15,513 bases of DNA, from contig DATJFH010000309.1 in NCBI GenBank assembly GCA_035495815.1, forward strand, positions 1 through 15,513. Direction: 5' to 3'. The position numbers were made by a program, and so were the translations under genes. This DNA is from DATJFH01 sp035495815 (GTDB taxonomy: Bacteria; Acidobacteriota; Terriglobia; Bryobacterales; Bryobacteraceae). The notes under the pieces are model-generated. The model had not been told where the DNA came from and searched no databases. It worked only from the letters and a program-made list of their open reading frames with translations. Each line of letters begins with the position of its first letter. Position 1 is the first letter of the stretch. Shown in pieces: positions 7,060-14,270 of this stretch.

Positions 7060-9813
7060 TCAATCCGGCGTGCGCGCCATCCAGATATTTCCAGTCAGCT
7101 CGCCCAGACTCATGAACATCCCGTCGTTTCCGATGAACAGGTCCATCCCGTTGAAAGGCACCAGCGCGGGCGACCTCCTGGCCGTGTGGAAGTGGTAGAC
7201 ACCGATCGGATCGCCGACCGGCTGCCGGCGCCCGTCCAGACGCCGCGCCCAGATACAGCGGAAGCCGTCCCGGCCCGATGTGTAATACACCAGTTTCCCG
7301 TCGGGCGACCACTGCGGCGCCGTTTCCCACGTCAGTCCGTCGGTCAAGGGAATCCAGGAGGTCTCGGGCGATCGCGTCTCCTCTTGATAGGGCGCCACGT
7401 AAATCTGGGAATGGCCCGAGTCCAGGCGCGCGACGAACGCGATGGACCGCTCGTCGGGCGAAAACCGGGCCTGCATCAGGTTGTACCGGTGATGCTGCAG
7501 GATCTGGACCCTGTCGTGCGATTCCAGTTTCAGCAGGCTGATGCTCAGCAGCCTCTGCGGCGACACGAAATCGATCAGCACCTTCCGGCTGTCATGCGAC
7601 CAGTCCGAAATGATCGGCCCGCAATCCTCGCAAAGAATCTGCGACGGCCCCCCGGCGGAAGGCGCGTAGAATTGCTCGAAACGTCCGATGCGCTGCTCCG
7701 TGTACGCCACGTAGGCCCCGTCCGGGCTGACGCGCGGCCACATGGTCTCTTCCTTGCTGTTGACCACCTGCGTCTCCGCGCCCGTCTTCAAATCCAACAG
7801 CCAGGTGCCGTAGCTTCCGCGGCGGTTTGACAGGTACGCCAGCTTGCTGCCGTCGGCGGTCAGGGAAGGATAGACGTCGAAATTGGGGTCGCGCGTGATT
7901 CTGCGGATGTCGCCCGTCGCTTTGCCGGCGTTCAGGTCGACCGGAATGACCCAGATGTCGGCATTCAGCGTCTGCCGCGAGAAAACGATCCGCCCTCCGG
8001 GAGCCGCATAGGGCTGGATCTCGAAGCTCTTGCCGGACGTGACCCGCAGAGGCTTTGCGGTGAACTCGTTGCGCCCCGCCGCCAGTTCCGCCCGCCAGAG
8101 ATTCGATCCGTCGGCGGTCGGAACCGTGAAGTAAATACGATTGCCTTGCCAGTCTCCCGGGATCGCGCACTGGTAGTCGGATACAATTCCGTATCGGATG
8201 AAGTTGCTGCACGCGCCCGTTTTCTTCAAAGCGCCGGAATCGAGCGAGGCGATCCACCAGTCGATCGAAGTGAGCGTGCTCGGCCCTGAATCCGGACGGC
8301 CGAGAAAAAGCAGGCTCTGGCTGTCGGGACTCCAGACTGGATTGTTGGCCGACGAAAAATCCGGACGAATCTGGCGCGCCGTGCCGCCTACGGCCGGAAC
8401 CACGTACACCTTGAACTCACCGGAGGCCACCGGCGCGATCCCCGGCGGCCCGATCCAGTAGGCGATCCATTTGCCGTCCGGAGAGAATCGCGGACGCCGG
8501 CCGTGGTCGGCGATGCGCCGCGCTTCGCCTCCCGTCGTCGAGACCACGTATATGCCGCCGCCGTCGCGCTCCGACCGGAAGGCCACCGATGTGCCGCTCG
8601 GGGAGATGGCCGGCTCATGATCGTCGGACGGATGATTCGTCAGCCGGACCCCCTTGCCTCCGCCCGCCGGCTGCAGCCAGACGTCCAGGTTCCCGGCGCC
8701 TTCCCGGTCCGACGCGTAGGCCAGCCATTGCCCGTCCACCGAAAGCGCCGGCTCTACGTTCAGTCCGTTGTCCGCGGTGATCTGAGTCAACTTGGGAGTA
8801 ATGACGCGCTCCGTTTGCGGACGGCTGCGCCAGTAGACTACCGCCGCCGCCACGGCCGCCAACACCAGCACGCCCAGAAACGTCCGCAGCATCATCCGTT
8901 CCCAGTACGGGGTGAAAAACGATCCCTCCGTCAGCGCGTTGCCGTAGTGATCCGCTTTGAGCCGCTTCAACGACGACTGCAGCTCGCTGACTTTCTGATA
9001 CCGCTGCGACGGCTCCTTGCGCAGGCATCGGTGCAGGATCCGCTCTACGCCGTGCACGACGCGCGAGGTGACTTGGGCAACCGGCTTGGGCTCCGCGGTC
9101 AGGATCGCATCCATCGTCGCGCCGGCCGTCTCCTTGCGGAACGCTCTCTTGCCGGTCGACATGTGGTAAAGCAGCAGTCCGAAGGAGAAAATATCGGAGC
9201 GGAAATCGACGCCCTTGCCCTCGATCTGCTCCGGCGCAAGATACTCCACGTCCTCGCTCGAAGGCTCCTGCCGGATAGGACCCTGAAGGCGGTTCGCCGG
9301 CTCGGTCAGGTGATGGAGCCCGAAATCGGTTACCTGTACCCTCCGCGCGCCCCGCACGTAGATGTTCGACAGCTTCAGGTTGCCGTGAACCACACCGGCT
9401 GCGTGCGCCGCCACCAGCGCGTCGGCGATCTGCAGCGCGTAACGGGCCATCTCGCTCCGCCGCAGCCGCCGCCGCCCCATCGTGGTCTTCAGCGACTCGC
9501 CCTCCGGCAGCTCCATGGCCGCGAAGCGCGTTCCGTCCATTTCCAGAATCTCGAGCAGCCGTCCGATGTTGGCATGCTTGAGGTCCGAGACCGTGCGGAG
9601 ATCCTGCTCGTACTTCCGCATCCGCTCCGGGTCCGAAGACGCCGCCCGGTCAAGCGCCCGGAGGATGACCATTTTGGCGGCTTCGTTGTCCCGCGCGTGA
9701 TAGAGGATTCCGCCCGCGTCCCTGCCAAGCTTCGCCTGAATGGTATAGCGGGAAAGCGTGCGGCCGATCAGCGGGTCCGATTCTGCGTTGCTGGGCGCCG
9801 GATTCTCGTTCAT
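7060..9813 (-). CDS. Membrane protein kinase-like (probable pseudokinase) with PD40 beta-propeller
   Basis: This 917-residue protein has three parts. Residues about 20-287 form a serine/threonine kinase-like fold, 311-328 a membrane helix, and about 340-917 an extracytoplasmic TolB/PD40 propeller with at least nine SPDG-type repeats such as SPDGKWIAY. The kinase fold keeps DFG (163-165), YLAPE and DIFSFG. However, the beta-3 Lys is Arg52 (VILRAL), the HRD motif is HGN with Asn145 for the catalytic Asp, the helix-C Glu aligns with Asp71, and the glycine loop is poor. It is therefore probably inactive or severely altered, acting as a binding or signalling module. Propeller-kinase proteins of this design are frequent in Acidobacteriota. 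ATG 9813 is preferred over TTG 9840, which would overlap the upstream gene. The gene lies 10 nt after the PQQ-like gene and 10 nt before the hydrolase. Confidence 0.92.
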   Translation of the reverse strand: MNENPAPSNAESDPLIGRTLSRYTIQAKLGRDAGGILYHARDNEAAKMVILRALDRAASSDPERMRKYEQDLRTVSDLKHANIGRLLEILEMDGTRFAAMELPEGESLKTTMGRRRLRRSEMARYALQIADALVAAHAAGVVHGNLKLSNIYVRGARRVQVTDFGLHHLTEPANRLQGPIRQEPSSEDVEYLAPEQIEGKGVDFRSDIFSFGLLLYHMSTGKRAFRKETAGATMDAILTAEPKPVAQVTSRVVHGVERILHRCLRKEPSQRYQKVSELQSSLKRLKADHYGNALTEGSFFTPYWERMMLRTFLGVLVLAAVAAAVVYWRSRPQTERVITPKLTQITADNGLNVEPALSVDGQWLAYASDREGAGNLDVWLQPAGGGKGVRLTNHPSDDHEPAISPSGTSVAFRSERDGGGIYVVSTTGGEARRIADHGRRPRFSPDGKWIAYWIGPPGIAPVASGEFKVYVVPAVGGTARQIRPDFSSANNPVWSPDSQSLLFLGRPDSGPSTLTSIDWWIASLDSGALKKTGACSNFIRYGIVSDYQCAIPGDWQGNRIYFTVPTADGSNLWRAELAAGRNEFTAKPLRVTSGKSFEIQPYAAPGGRIVFSRQTLNADIWVIPVDLNAGKATGDIRRITRDPNFDVYPSLTADGSKLAYLSNRRGSYGTWLLDLKTGAETQVVNSKEETMWPRVSPDGAYVAYTEQRIGRFEQFYAPSAGGPSQILCEDCGPIISDWSHDSRKVLIDFVSPQRLLSISLLKLESHDRVQILQHHRYNLMQARFSPDERSIAFVARLDSGHSQIYVAPYQEETRSPETSWIPLTDGLTWETAPQWSPDGKLVYYTSGRDGFRCIWARRLDGRRQPVGDPIGVYHFHTARRSPALVPFNGMDLFIGNDGMFMSLGELTGNIWMARTPD

Positions 9814-9823
9814 CTCTTGATTC

Positions 9824-11239
9824 TTAATCGCGCCTGGCAAAACAGTAGAGCGCGCTGCGCGTTCGGAAGTACATGCGTCCGTCCGCGATGGCCGGCGTGG
9901 CGTGGCAGGCGTCTCCCAGGTCGTTCACCGCCAGGATTTCCCATTCCCCGCCCGGCTTGATGACGGTGGCTTTGCCCTCTTCGCTCAATACGTAGATCTT
10001 GTTGTCGGCGGCGACCGGGGAGGAAAAATAGTCGCCCAGGGCGCCCGTCAGGCGGGCCTGTTTGAACACCTTCCCGGTGGCCGGGTCGAGCGACGTGAAT
10101 ATGCCGCCTTCCTTCAGCATGTACAGCACGCCTTCATACAACAGCGGCGAGGGCACGTTGGGGAGCGACTTGGTGTACTTCCAAAGCAGGCTCTTCTCCG
10201 TCATGTCTCCCTGTCCGCCCAGCCGGAAGGCGAGGATGGCGTTCTGCGCCGACCGGCGGGAGCGATACAGCCGCCAGTCGCGCTGGTCGAGCATGTCGTC
10301 GCGATCGAGGTCCACTGCCTTCCAATCCTTTAGGATCTTCGGATCGTGAATCTCCCCCTTCGACAGCTTGCCGTCGTGATTGGTGTCGAGCCGCGTCAGC
10401 GCCTGCTCGAAGGGCTCGATCTCCTCCTGCTGGCCGGTGTCCGACCCGCCTGCCCAACCCTGCACGTAAACTACGTCCTTGCCCAGCACCGGCGTGGGCT
10501 TCAATTGCCAGGTCAGACCGTTCACCCACCAGACCGCTTTGCCCGTGTCGACGGCGTAAGCCGTCAGCTGATACGACCCGGCGATCAGCGCCTGCGGCGG
10601 GCCGTCCGGCGGCCTGTAAATCACCGGCGTGGAAAAGCCGCGCGTGAACTCCGGACGGTCCACTTTCCAGCGCGTCTCTCCCGTGTTCTTGTCCAGCGCC
10701 AGAAAATACGATCCGCTCTCCTGATCCAGGCTGACTAGCAGGGTGTCGCCCACCAGCACCGGAGAGGCGCTCATCCCCATCGGGTTGTTGAACGGGCCGA
10801 GAGGCCGTCTCCACAGCTCATTGCCGTCCGGACCGAACGAGATCAGTCCGAAATCGGTAAAGAAGACGTAAACGTTCTTTCCGTCGCTCACCGGACTCGG
10901 CGACGCCGGACCATTGGCCTTGTGCAACTCCTCGTTTCGCTCGCGCGGGACTTCCCGCCTCCAGTTGATTCGCCCGCTCGAGCGGTCCAGGCAGATGGTG
11001 AACAGTTTCCCTTTGTCGACCGCCGTGAGGTAGATGCGGTCGCCCGCCAGAACCGGTGAAGAGTGACCGGGAGGCAGCTCCGTTTTCCACACCATGTTCT
11101 TCCCCGGTCCGAACTCGACGGGAAGATTCCGGTTTTGTGAAACGCCCGTCGAGTTGGGTCCGCGAAACTGAAGCCAGTCCTCGGAGAGGAGCGCCGGTAT
11201 GGAAAGAAGAACAACGGTCAGGGGTAACAGAATTCTCAT
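9824..11239 (-). CDS. Secreted PQQ-like beta-propeller protein with EF-hand pair
   Basis: This 471-residue exported protein has a Sec signal peptide (about residues 1-19, MRILLPLTVVLLSIPALLS). PQQ-type propeller blades follow from WLQFRGP, with repeats of the form ALDKNTGETRWKV. Two EF-hand loops are embedded between blades: DTNHDGKLSKGE (285-296) and DLDRDDMLDQRD (310-321), both with acidic residues at the metal positions, so calcium binding is likely. No dehydrogenase residues identify it as a true quinoprotein, and a binding or scaffold role is as likely. ATG 11239 is preferred to TTG 11254 because GAGG lies 4 nt upstream and the signal peptide then has normal form. It is the first gene of a three-gene unit with the kinase-like protein and the serine hydrolase. 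A perfect dyad covers its ribosome-binding site. Confidence 0.92.
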   Translation of the reverse strand: MRILLPLTVVLLSIPALLSEDWLQFRGPNSTGVSQNRNLPVEFGPGKNMVWKTELPPGHSSPVLAGDRIYLTAVDKGKLFTICLDRSSGRINWRREVPRERNEELHKANGPASPSPVSDGKNVYVFFTDFGLISFGPDGNELWRRPLGPFNNPMGMSASPVLVGDTLLVSLDQESGSYFLALDKNTGETRWKVDRPEFTRGFSTPVIYRPPDGPPQALIAGSYQLTAYAVDTGKAVWWVNGLTWQLKPTPVLGKDVVYVQGWAGGSDTGQQEEIEPFEQALTRLDTNHDGKLSKGEIHDPKILKDWKAVDLDRDDMLDQRDWRLYRSRRSAQNAILAFRLGGQGDMTEKSLLWKYTKSLPNVPSPLLYEGVLYMLKEGGIFTSLDPATGKVFKQARLTGALGDYFSSPVAADNKIYVLSEEGKATVIKPGGEWEILAVNDLGDACHATPAIADGRMYFRTRSALYCFARRD

Positions 11240-11242
11240 TAG

Positions 11243-11276
11243 GCCTCGAACCAAAACTATAGCGGATATTCGAGGC
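11243..11276 (-). promoter_or_regulatory. Perfect dyad over the promoter/ribosome-binding site of the propeller operon
   Basis: GCCTCGAA at 11243-11250 and TTCGAGGC at 11269-11276 are perfect 8-bp inverted arms 18 nt apart. On the minus strand the proximal arm contains GAGG, the ribosome-binding site for ATG 11239. The spacer contains TATAGT (11256-11261), one mismatch from the minus 10 consensus. If that box is the promoter, the dyad is a DNA operator around it. If transcription starts further upstream, the arms can pair in the mRNA and hide the ribosome-binding site. No good minus 35 element is visible. Confidence 0.45.
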
Positions 11277-11292
11277 GCTTTGGGGCTGCCGC

Positions 11293-11319
11293 GCCCGTTC
11301 GTCAGTCACGCGAACGGGC
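11293..11319 (-). terminator. Strong hairpin after the DUF4142 gene, no T-tract
   Basis: GCCCGTTCG and CGAACGGGC form a perfect 9-bp stem with a 9-nt loop. The hairpin starts 28 nt past the DUF4142 stop and lies before the propeller operon on the same strand. A run of T residues does not follow on either strand, so it is at best a hairpin-only terminator or a mRNA 3'-end stabiliser. The position between two separately organised genes supports a termination or insulation role. Confidence 0.45.
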
Positions 11320-11347
11320 TTGGCGGCCGGAGCTGAATCTCAACCGG

Positions 11348-11914
11348 TTACTTCTTCATACCGTTGTTCTCAGCCATGCGCAGATGCTCCTGCAGGGTGG
11401 GTATGCTCCGCGACGCGAAATCCTTCAACGACATGTCGGAACTGTTGCTTGCTTCCTTCTGAAACTCGTCGATGTCCTTGCGGTGAATGCTAATTTCCTC
11501 CTGGAAGAACTCGCGATCGAAAGCCGCGCCGCTGAGCTTCGCCAGGCTGTCGTATGTCTTGCGGTGGTCCTGGCCCATGTCCGCCGGGAGAGTGATATTC
11601 TCTCTGCTCGCGATGCTGTTCAGTTCGCTGTTCATCCGGGAATGATCGTCGACCAGCATCTTGCCGTAATCTTTGGTGTGCTTGTTAGAGCCTTTCTCCT
11701 GCGCCAGCTTGCCAAATTCCACCTCGGCCATCCCGCCCCGGGCTGCTTTGGTTGCAAACTCGCGGCCGGCGTCGCTGACGGTGCTTGCCGGCAGGGTGGC
11801 CCTGTCGGCGGCAGAGCCTCTGTCGGCATAAGGACCCGGTTTTGAGGAACATGCCACTGAACTCAAGAACATGAATGCAGTGGTGAGGATTGCGTTTGCT
11901 ATGGACAGCTTCAT
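11348..11914 (-). CDS. DUF4142 domain protein, probable lipoprotein
   Basis: This 188-residue exported protein has a hydrophobic leader ending FLSSVAC, with Cys22 as a possible lipidation site. The residue at minus 3 is Ser, so the lipobox is not ideal. From about residue 48 it has the helical, charged pattern of DUF4142, a ferritin-like four-helix family of unknown function often found in envelope stress and exopolysaccharide settings. Visible pieces are EFATKAARGGMAEVE, MLVDDHSRMN and a C-terminal helix with LQEHLRMAE. The ATG at 11914 has a strong AGGAGG 4 nt upstream, the best ribosome-binding site in the window, so high expression is likely. It appears monocistronic, with a 100-bp upstream gap and a hairpin after its stop. 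Confidence 0.87.
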   Translation of the reverse strand: MKLSIANAILTTAFMFLSSVACSSKPGPYADRGSAADRATLPASTVSDAGREFATKAARGGMAEVEFGKLAQEKGSNKHTKDYGKMLVDDHSRMNSELNSIASRENITLPADMGQDHRKTYDSLAKLSGAAFDREFFQEEISIHRKDIDEFQKEASNSSDMSLKDFASRSIPTLQEHLRMAENNGMKK

Positions 11915-12014
11915 GTGACCTCCTGCCGCAAAATCTGCAAATACGGCGCCACGAAAAGCCTTTAAATCGGGTCGCTGCGGGGAAACACGGTGATTCTGGC
12001 GGAAGTTTTTACCG
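11915..12014 (-). promoter_or_regulatory. Upstream region of the DUF4142 gene
   Basis: This 100-bp gap separates the DUF4142 start from the stop of the unrecognised secreted protein on the same strand. It holds the AGGAGG ribosome-binding site (11919-11924) and an A/T-richer stretch around 11928-11967 that probably includes the promoter. I see no consensus minus 10 or minus 35 pair and no clear terminator for the upstream gene. Confidence 0.3.
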
Positions 12015-12935
12015 CTACCGGAGGTCGATGATCGCGTATGCGTCGAGCGCGGGCACGCTGAATTCGGTCGCGCCGCCGGCCGTGAACAGATCGGCGGCCG
12101 GTCCGTCTCCCGCGGGGGTTAGCACCCTCGCGCTGCGGTAAGCCCCGGCCACGCGCACGTGCACGCCTTCCAGCCTCTTGCCGCCGTAATTGAGCAGGTG
12201 AACACGGGCCTGCGATCCGTCCCCGGTCAACCGTCCGATCACCACCTCGCTGCCGAAGATCCGCAGCAGCCGTTTCGCGTCCGTCAGCTTGCGCCGGATC
12301 AGGGCGGCGAACTCGCTCGGATTGGCGGCGGCAGTGCGCGGGAACTCCGGCGAGCCCAGCCGGACGTTCAGGTCCAGCCTGGTATCCGGCGCCGCCACGA
12401 TCCGGAACAGCAGGTTCCGGCGGATCATCAGGTTCATCACTTCTCCCGCTTCCGCCGAGCCGTCATCCACGAACCCGATGTTGACGCGCGGCTCGAGCGC
12501 CGGCCCGTCCACTTTCCCGAGGAAGCGCAGCATCGAGCCGAAGCGATCGAGACCGGAGGGGTCCGCGCGGATCAGCGCCCGCGCGCCGTAGACAAACGCC
12601 TCGGCCGCGCAGAGGTCCTCCTTCCCCTGGGACGAACCATAGTAGACCGGCTTTCCGGCGCCTCGCAGGATCTGCCATGCATTCGATGTAACCCACGGCG
12701 CCCGTGTCGCCGACGCCACATCGGGCCGGTACTCGACTCCGGGCTGCCGCAGCTTCACGTACGCCGCCGGATCCGCCGCAGCGGCGCAGAAGCCGGCGCG
12801 TTTCCAGGCGTCCACCCTCGCCGCCGGCGTCTCGATGCACCGCACGCCGGCTTTCTCGAGCCGAGCCGCTGTTTCCGGACCCTGTTCCCAATACAGACCA
12901 GGCAGCGCCGCCGCGAACATCAACGCAAAGATCAA
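12015..12935 (-). CDS. Secreted protein of unknown function, coupled to DUF362
   Basis: I do not recognise this 306-residue protein. With the TTG start at 12935 it begins MIFALMFAAALPG, a plausible signal peptide. The middle holds a stretch with GKPVYYGSSQGKEDL, and the C-terminal ~80 residues (around RVHLLNYGGKRLEG to the final AYAIIDLR) look like an all-beta sandwich of the kind that ends many glycoside hydrolases. A carbohydrate-related role is only a suggestion, and no catalytic residues can be named. TTG 12935 overlaps the DUF362 stop as TTGA with AGAG 8 nt upstream, so translation is probably coupled. ATG 12920 is an alternative that would shorten the leader. The longer frame up to 13238 is antisense-free but lies inside DUF362 in another frame and has low-complexity Arg-rich content, so it was not used. 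Confidence 0.65.
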   Translation of the reverse strand: MIFALMFAAALPGLYWEQGPETAARLEKAGVRCIETPAARVDAWKRAGFCAAAADPAAYVKLRQPGVEYRPDVASATRAPWVTSNAWQILRGAGKPVYYGSSQGKEDLCAAEAFVYGARALIRADPSGLDRFGSMLRFLGKVDGPALEPRVNIGFVDDGSAEAGEVMNLMIRRNLLFRIVAAPDTRLDLNVRLGSPEFPRTAAANPSEFAALIRRKLTDAKRLLRIFGSEVVIGRLTGDGSQARVHLLNYGGKRLEGVHVRVAGAYRSARVLTPAGDGPAADLFTAGGATEFSVPALDAYAIIDLR

Positions 12936-14044
12936 AGGGAAATCTCTTTGAGCCGGATCTTGCTTCGATCGTAAACGCCCAGACCCAGCTTCGAGGCATA
13001 TTCGATATGGCCCGGCTCCCGGATGAAGCGCTGAATGTTGGGATTGTCGCTGTAGCCTCTTCCCCGCTGGACGTTGGCCATCGACCTGTCCCAGACGGAG
13101 GTCGCGCCTTCCGCCTTCCGCTTGCCGTCGATAACGTCGATCAGCAGCCGGTCGATCGCCACCGGGTCGGTTCCGAACATCATCTGCCCCGGGTAGAAGC
13201 GGAATTTGCGTGTGGGCGAAAAGGGTCCGCCGTGCCACACGCCCCGCAATCCGTCCATCACCTGCAGAACCGTCCTCGACCGCACCGGCTCCACTTTCGC
13301 CAACTCTCCGATAAAGGAAAACGTGTTGGTCTTCTCGTTGCGGTGGGAGCGGGCGACGTTGCTGAAATTCCCGTAGGCGATGTTCTTGAGGCAGCCCGTG
13401 ACCCCCGCCGCCCCGTGGTCCTTCATGTTGGGCACGTTGATGATCTTGGTGAAGCGCTCGGAAACCAGCCGTATCAGGTTCGAGCGCGTATCTTCTTCGC
13501 CGAAAAAATCGACCTCCACGTAGGTGCGCGGATCGTACCCGCTCATCTGGTTGCGGGAGCCTTCGGCCGCTTGAATCGTCACCCCATCCGGGACGTAGCG
13601 CTCGTATTTGACGGCTTCCATCTGGTCGCGGAAGCGTTCGTAGATGTAGATCTGTTTCGGCTTCACGTCCACCGCCACCAGGTTGCGGACGATCTCGGCG
13701 ACCACCGCCGGATGCGAGCAGATGCCCGGCGCGCCGGAACAGTTCACCTTGATGCCGACCACGTCGGACGGAGTGAAGAACTTGCGCCAGGCGTCGCGCG
13801 CGCCCGCCTCGCCGGTCAAAGCCGTCATGCCGCGCCGGATCATCTCGGCGACCACGGCGGCGTCCACATTTTCCGTCTGCGCATCGATGGATTTGGCGGA
13901 CTTGACCGAGACCACCGATCCGGCATAAGGTCCCGGCATCCCCGGCTGTGGCGAGGGCTGAAACGCGCTCACGACCCTGTATTCAGGGGTCTTCGGAAGC
14001 GCCCCGGCCGCCGCCGGCATGGCCAGAAAAGTACGTCGGTCCAT
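12932..14044 (-). CDS. DUF362 domain protein with Tat-type leader
   Basis: This 370-residue protein starts MDRRTFLAMPAAAGALP, a short twin-arginine leader (RRTFL), so export in a folded state is likely. The DUF362 family is recognised from DVVGIKVNCSG (94-104), the segment NVPNMKDHGAAGVTGCLKN and the C-terminal block FGTDPVAIDRLL. Cys102 and Cys109 flank SGAPGI and could bind a metal, but the family's chemistry is not established and no ferredoxin-type CxxCxxC motif is seen. The ATG at 14044 is chosen because the twin-arginine motif follows directly; the open frame upstream to 14212 has no leader-like sequence. The next gene overlaps its stop by TTGA. It diverges from the efflux adaptor across 226 bp. 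A TATGAT 6 nt before the ATG on this strand would imply a very short or absent leader. Confidence 0.88.
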   Translation of the reverse strand: MDRRTFLAMPAAAGALPKTPEYRVVSAFQPSPQPGMPGPYAGSVVSVKSAKSIDAQTENVDAAVVAEMIRRGMTALTGEAGARDAWRKFFTPSDVVGIKVNCSGAPGICSHPAVVAEIVRNLVAVDVKPKQIYIYERFRDQMEAVKYERYVPDGVTIQAAEGSRNQMSGYDPRTYVEVDFFGEEDTRSNLIRLVSERFTKIINVPNMKDHGAAGVTGCLKNIAYGNFSNVARSHRNEKTNTFSFIGELAKVEPVRSRTVLQVMDGLRGVWHGGPFSPTRKFRFYPGQMMFGTDPVAIDRLLIDVIDGKRKAEGATSVWDRSMANVQRGRGYSDNPNIQRFIREPGHIEYASKLGLGVYDRSKIRLKEISL

Positions 14045-14270
14045 GAGCTCATCATAGCCTAGCGCGGTACGATCAGCCAGATCCGGCGAGCCTGTCCCCC
14101 CTCGCAACGCGCTTTCGTCGCCGGCATCCGCGGCGCACGTCCGAAGTCCGGGTTCGGACACGCCCGTCCCGGAATCGGACACCCGCGCGCAGGCGGGTCC
14201 ATGTAAGTGCATGGCTTATAATGTTCGTTACCGTGGCACAAGACGTGCGTCCAATCGACTAGAAGAACTC
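14045..14270. promoter_or_regulatory. Divergent control region between DUF362 and the efflux adaptor
   Basis: This 226-bp region separates two divergent genes. It contains GTCCGAA/TTCGGAC (14139-14159, 7-bp arms), a direct repeat of TCGGACAC at 14154 and 14175 (21 bp apart, about two helical turns), ACCCGC/GCGGGT (14181-14198) and CCATG/CATGG (14199-14214). In GC-rich DNA some short dyads are expected by chance, but their clustering just upstream of the adaptor promoter suggests regulator binding. Confidence 0.5.
14217..14222 (+). promoter_or_regulatory. Minus 10 box for the efflux adaptor gene
   Basis: This is a perfect TATAAT on the plus strand, 48 nt before the ATG at 14271, giving a leader of about 42 nt. 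The expected minus 35 position has no TTGACA-like sequence and instead runs into the CCATG/CATGG dyad at 14199-14214. That arrangement fits a promoter that depends on, or is blocked by, a regulator. Confidence 0.55.

Noticed and set aside
9814..9840. TTG 9840 as start of the kinase-like protein
   Set aside because: It overlaps the upstream gene by 17 nt and adds nine residues without conserved features; ATG 9813 fits the 10-nt spacing.
8503..9960. 485-codon open frame on the plus strand
   Set aside because: It lies antisense to the kinase-propeller protein, and its Arg/His-rich translation has no domain pattern.
12704..14062. 452-codon open frame on the plus strand
   Set aside because: It is antisense to DUF362, whose signature motifs are clear, and shows no protein-like pattern.
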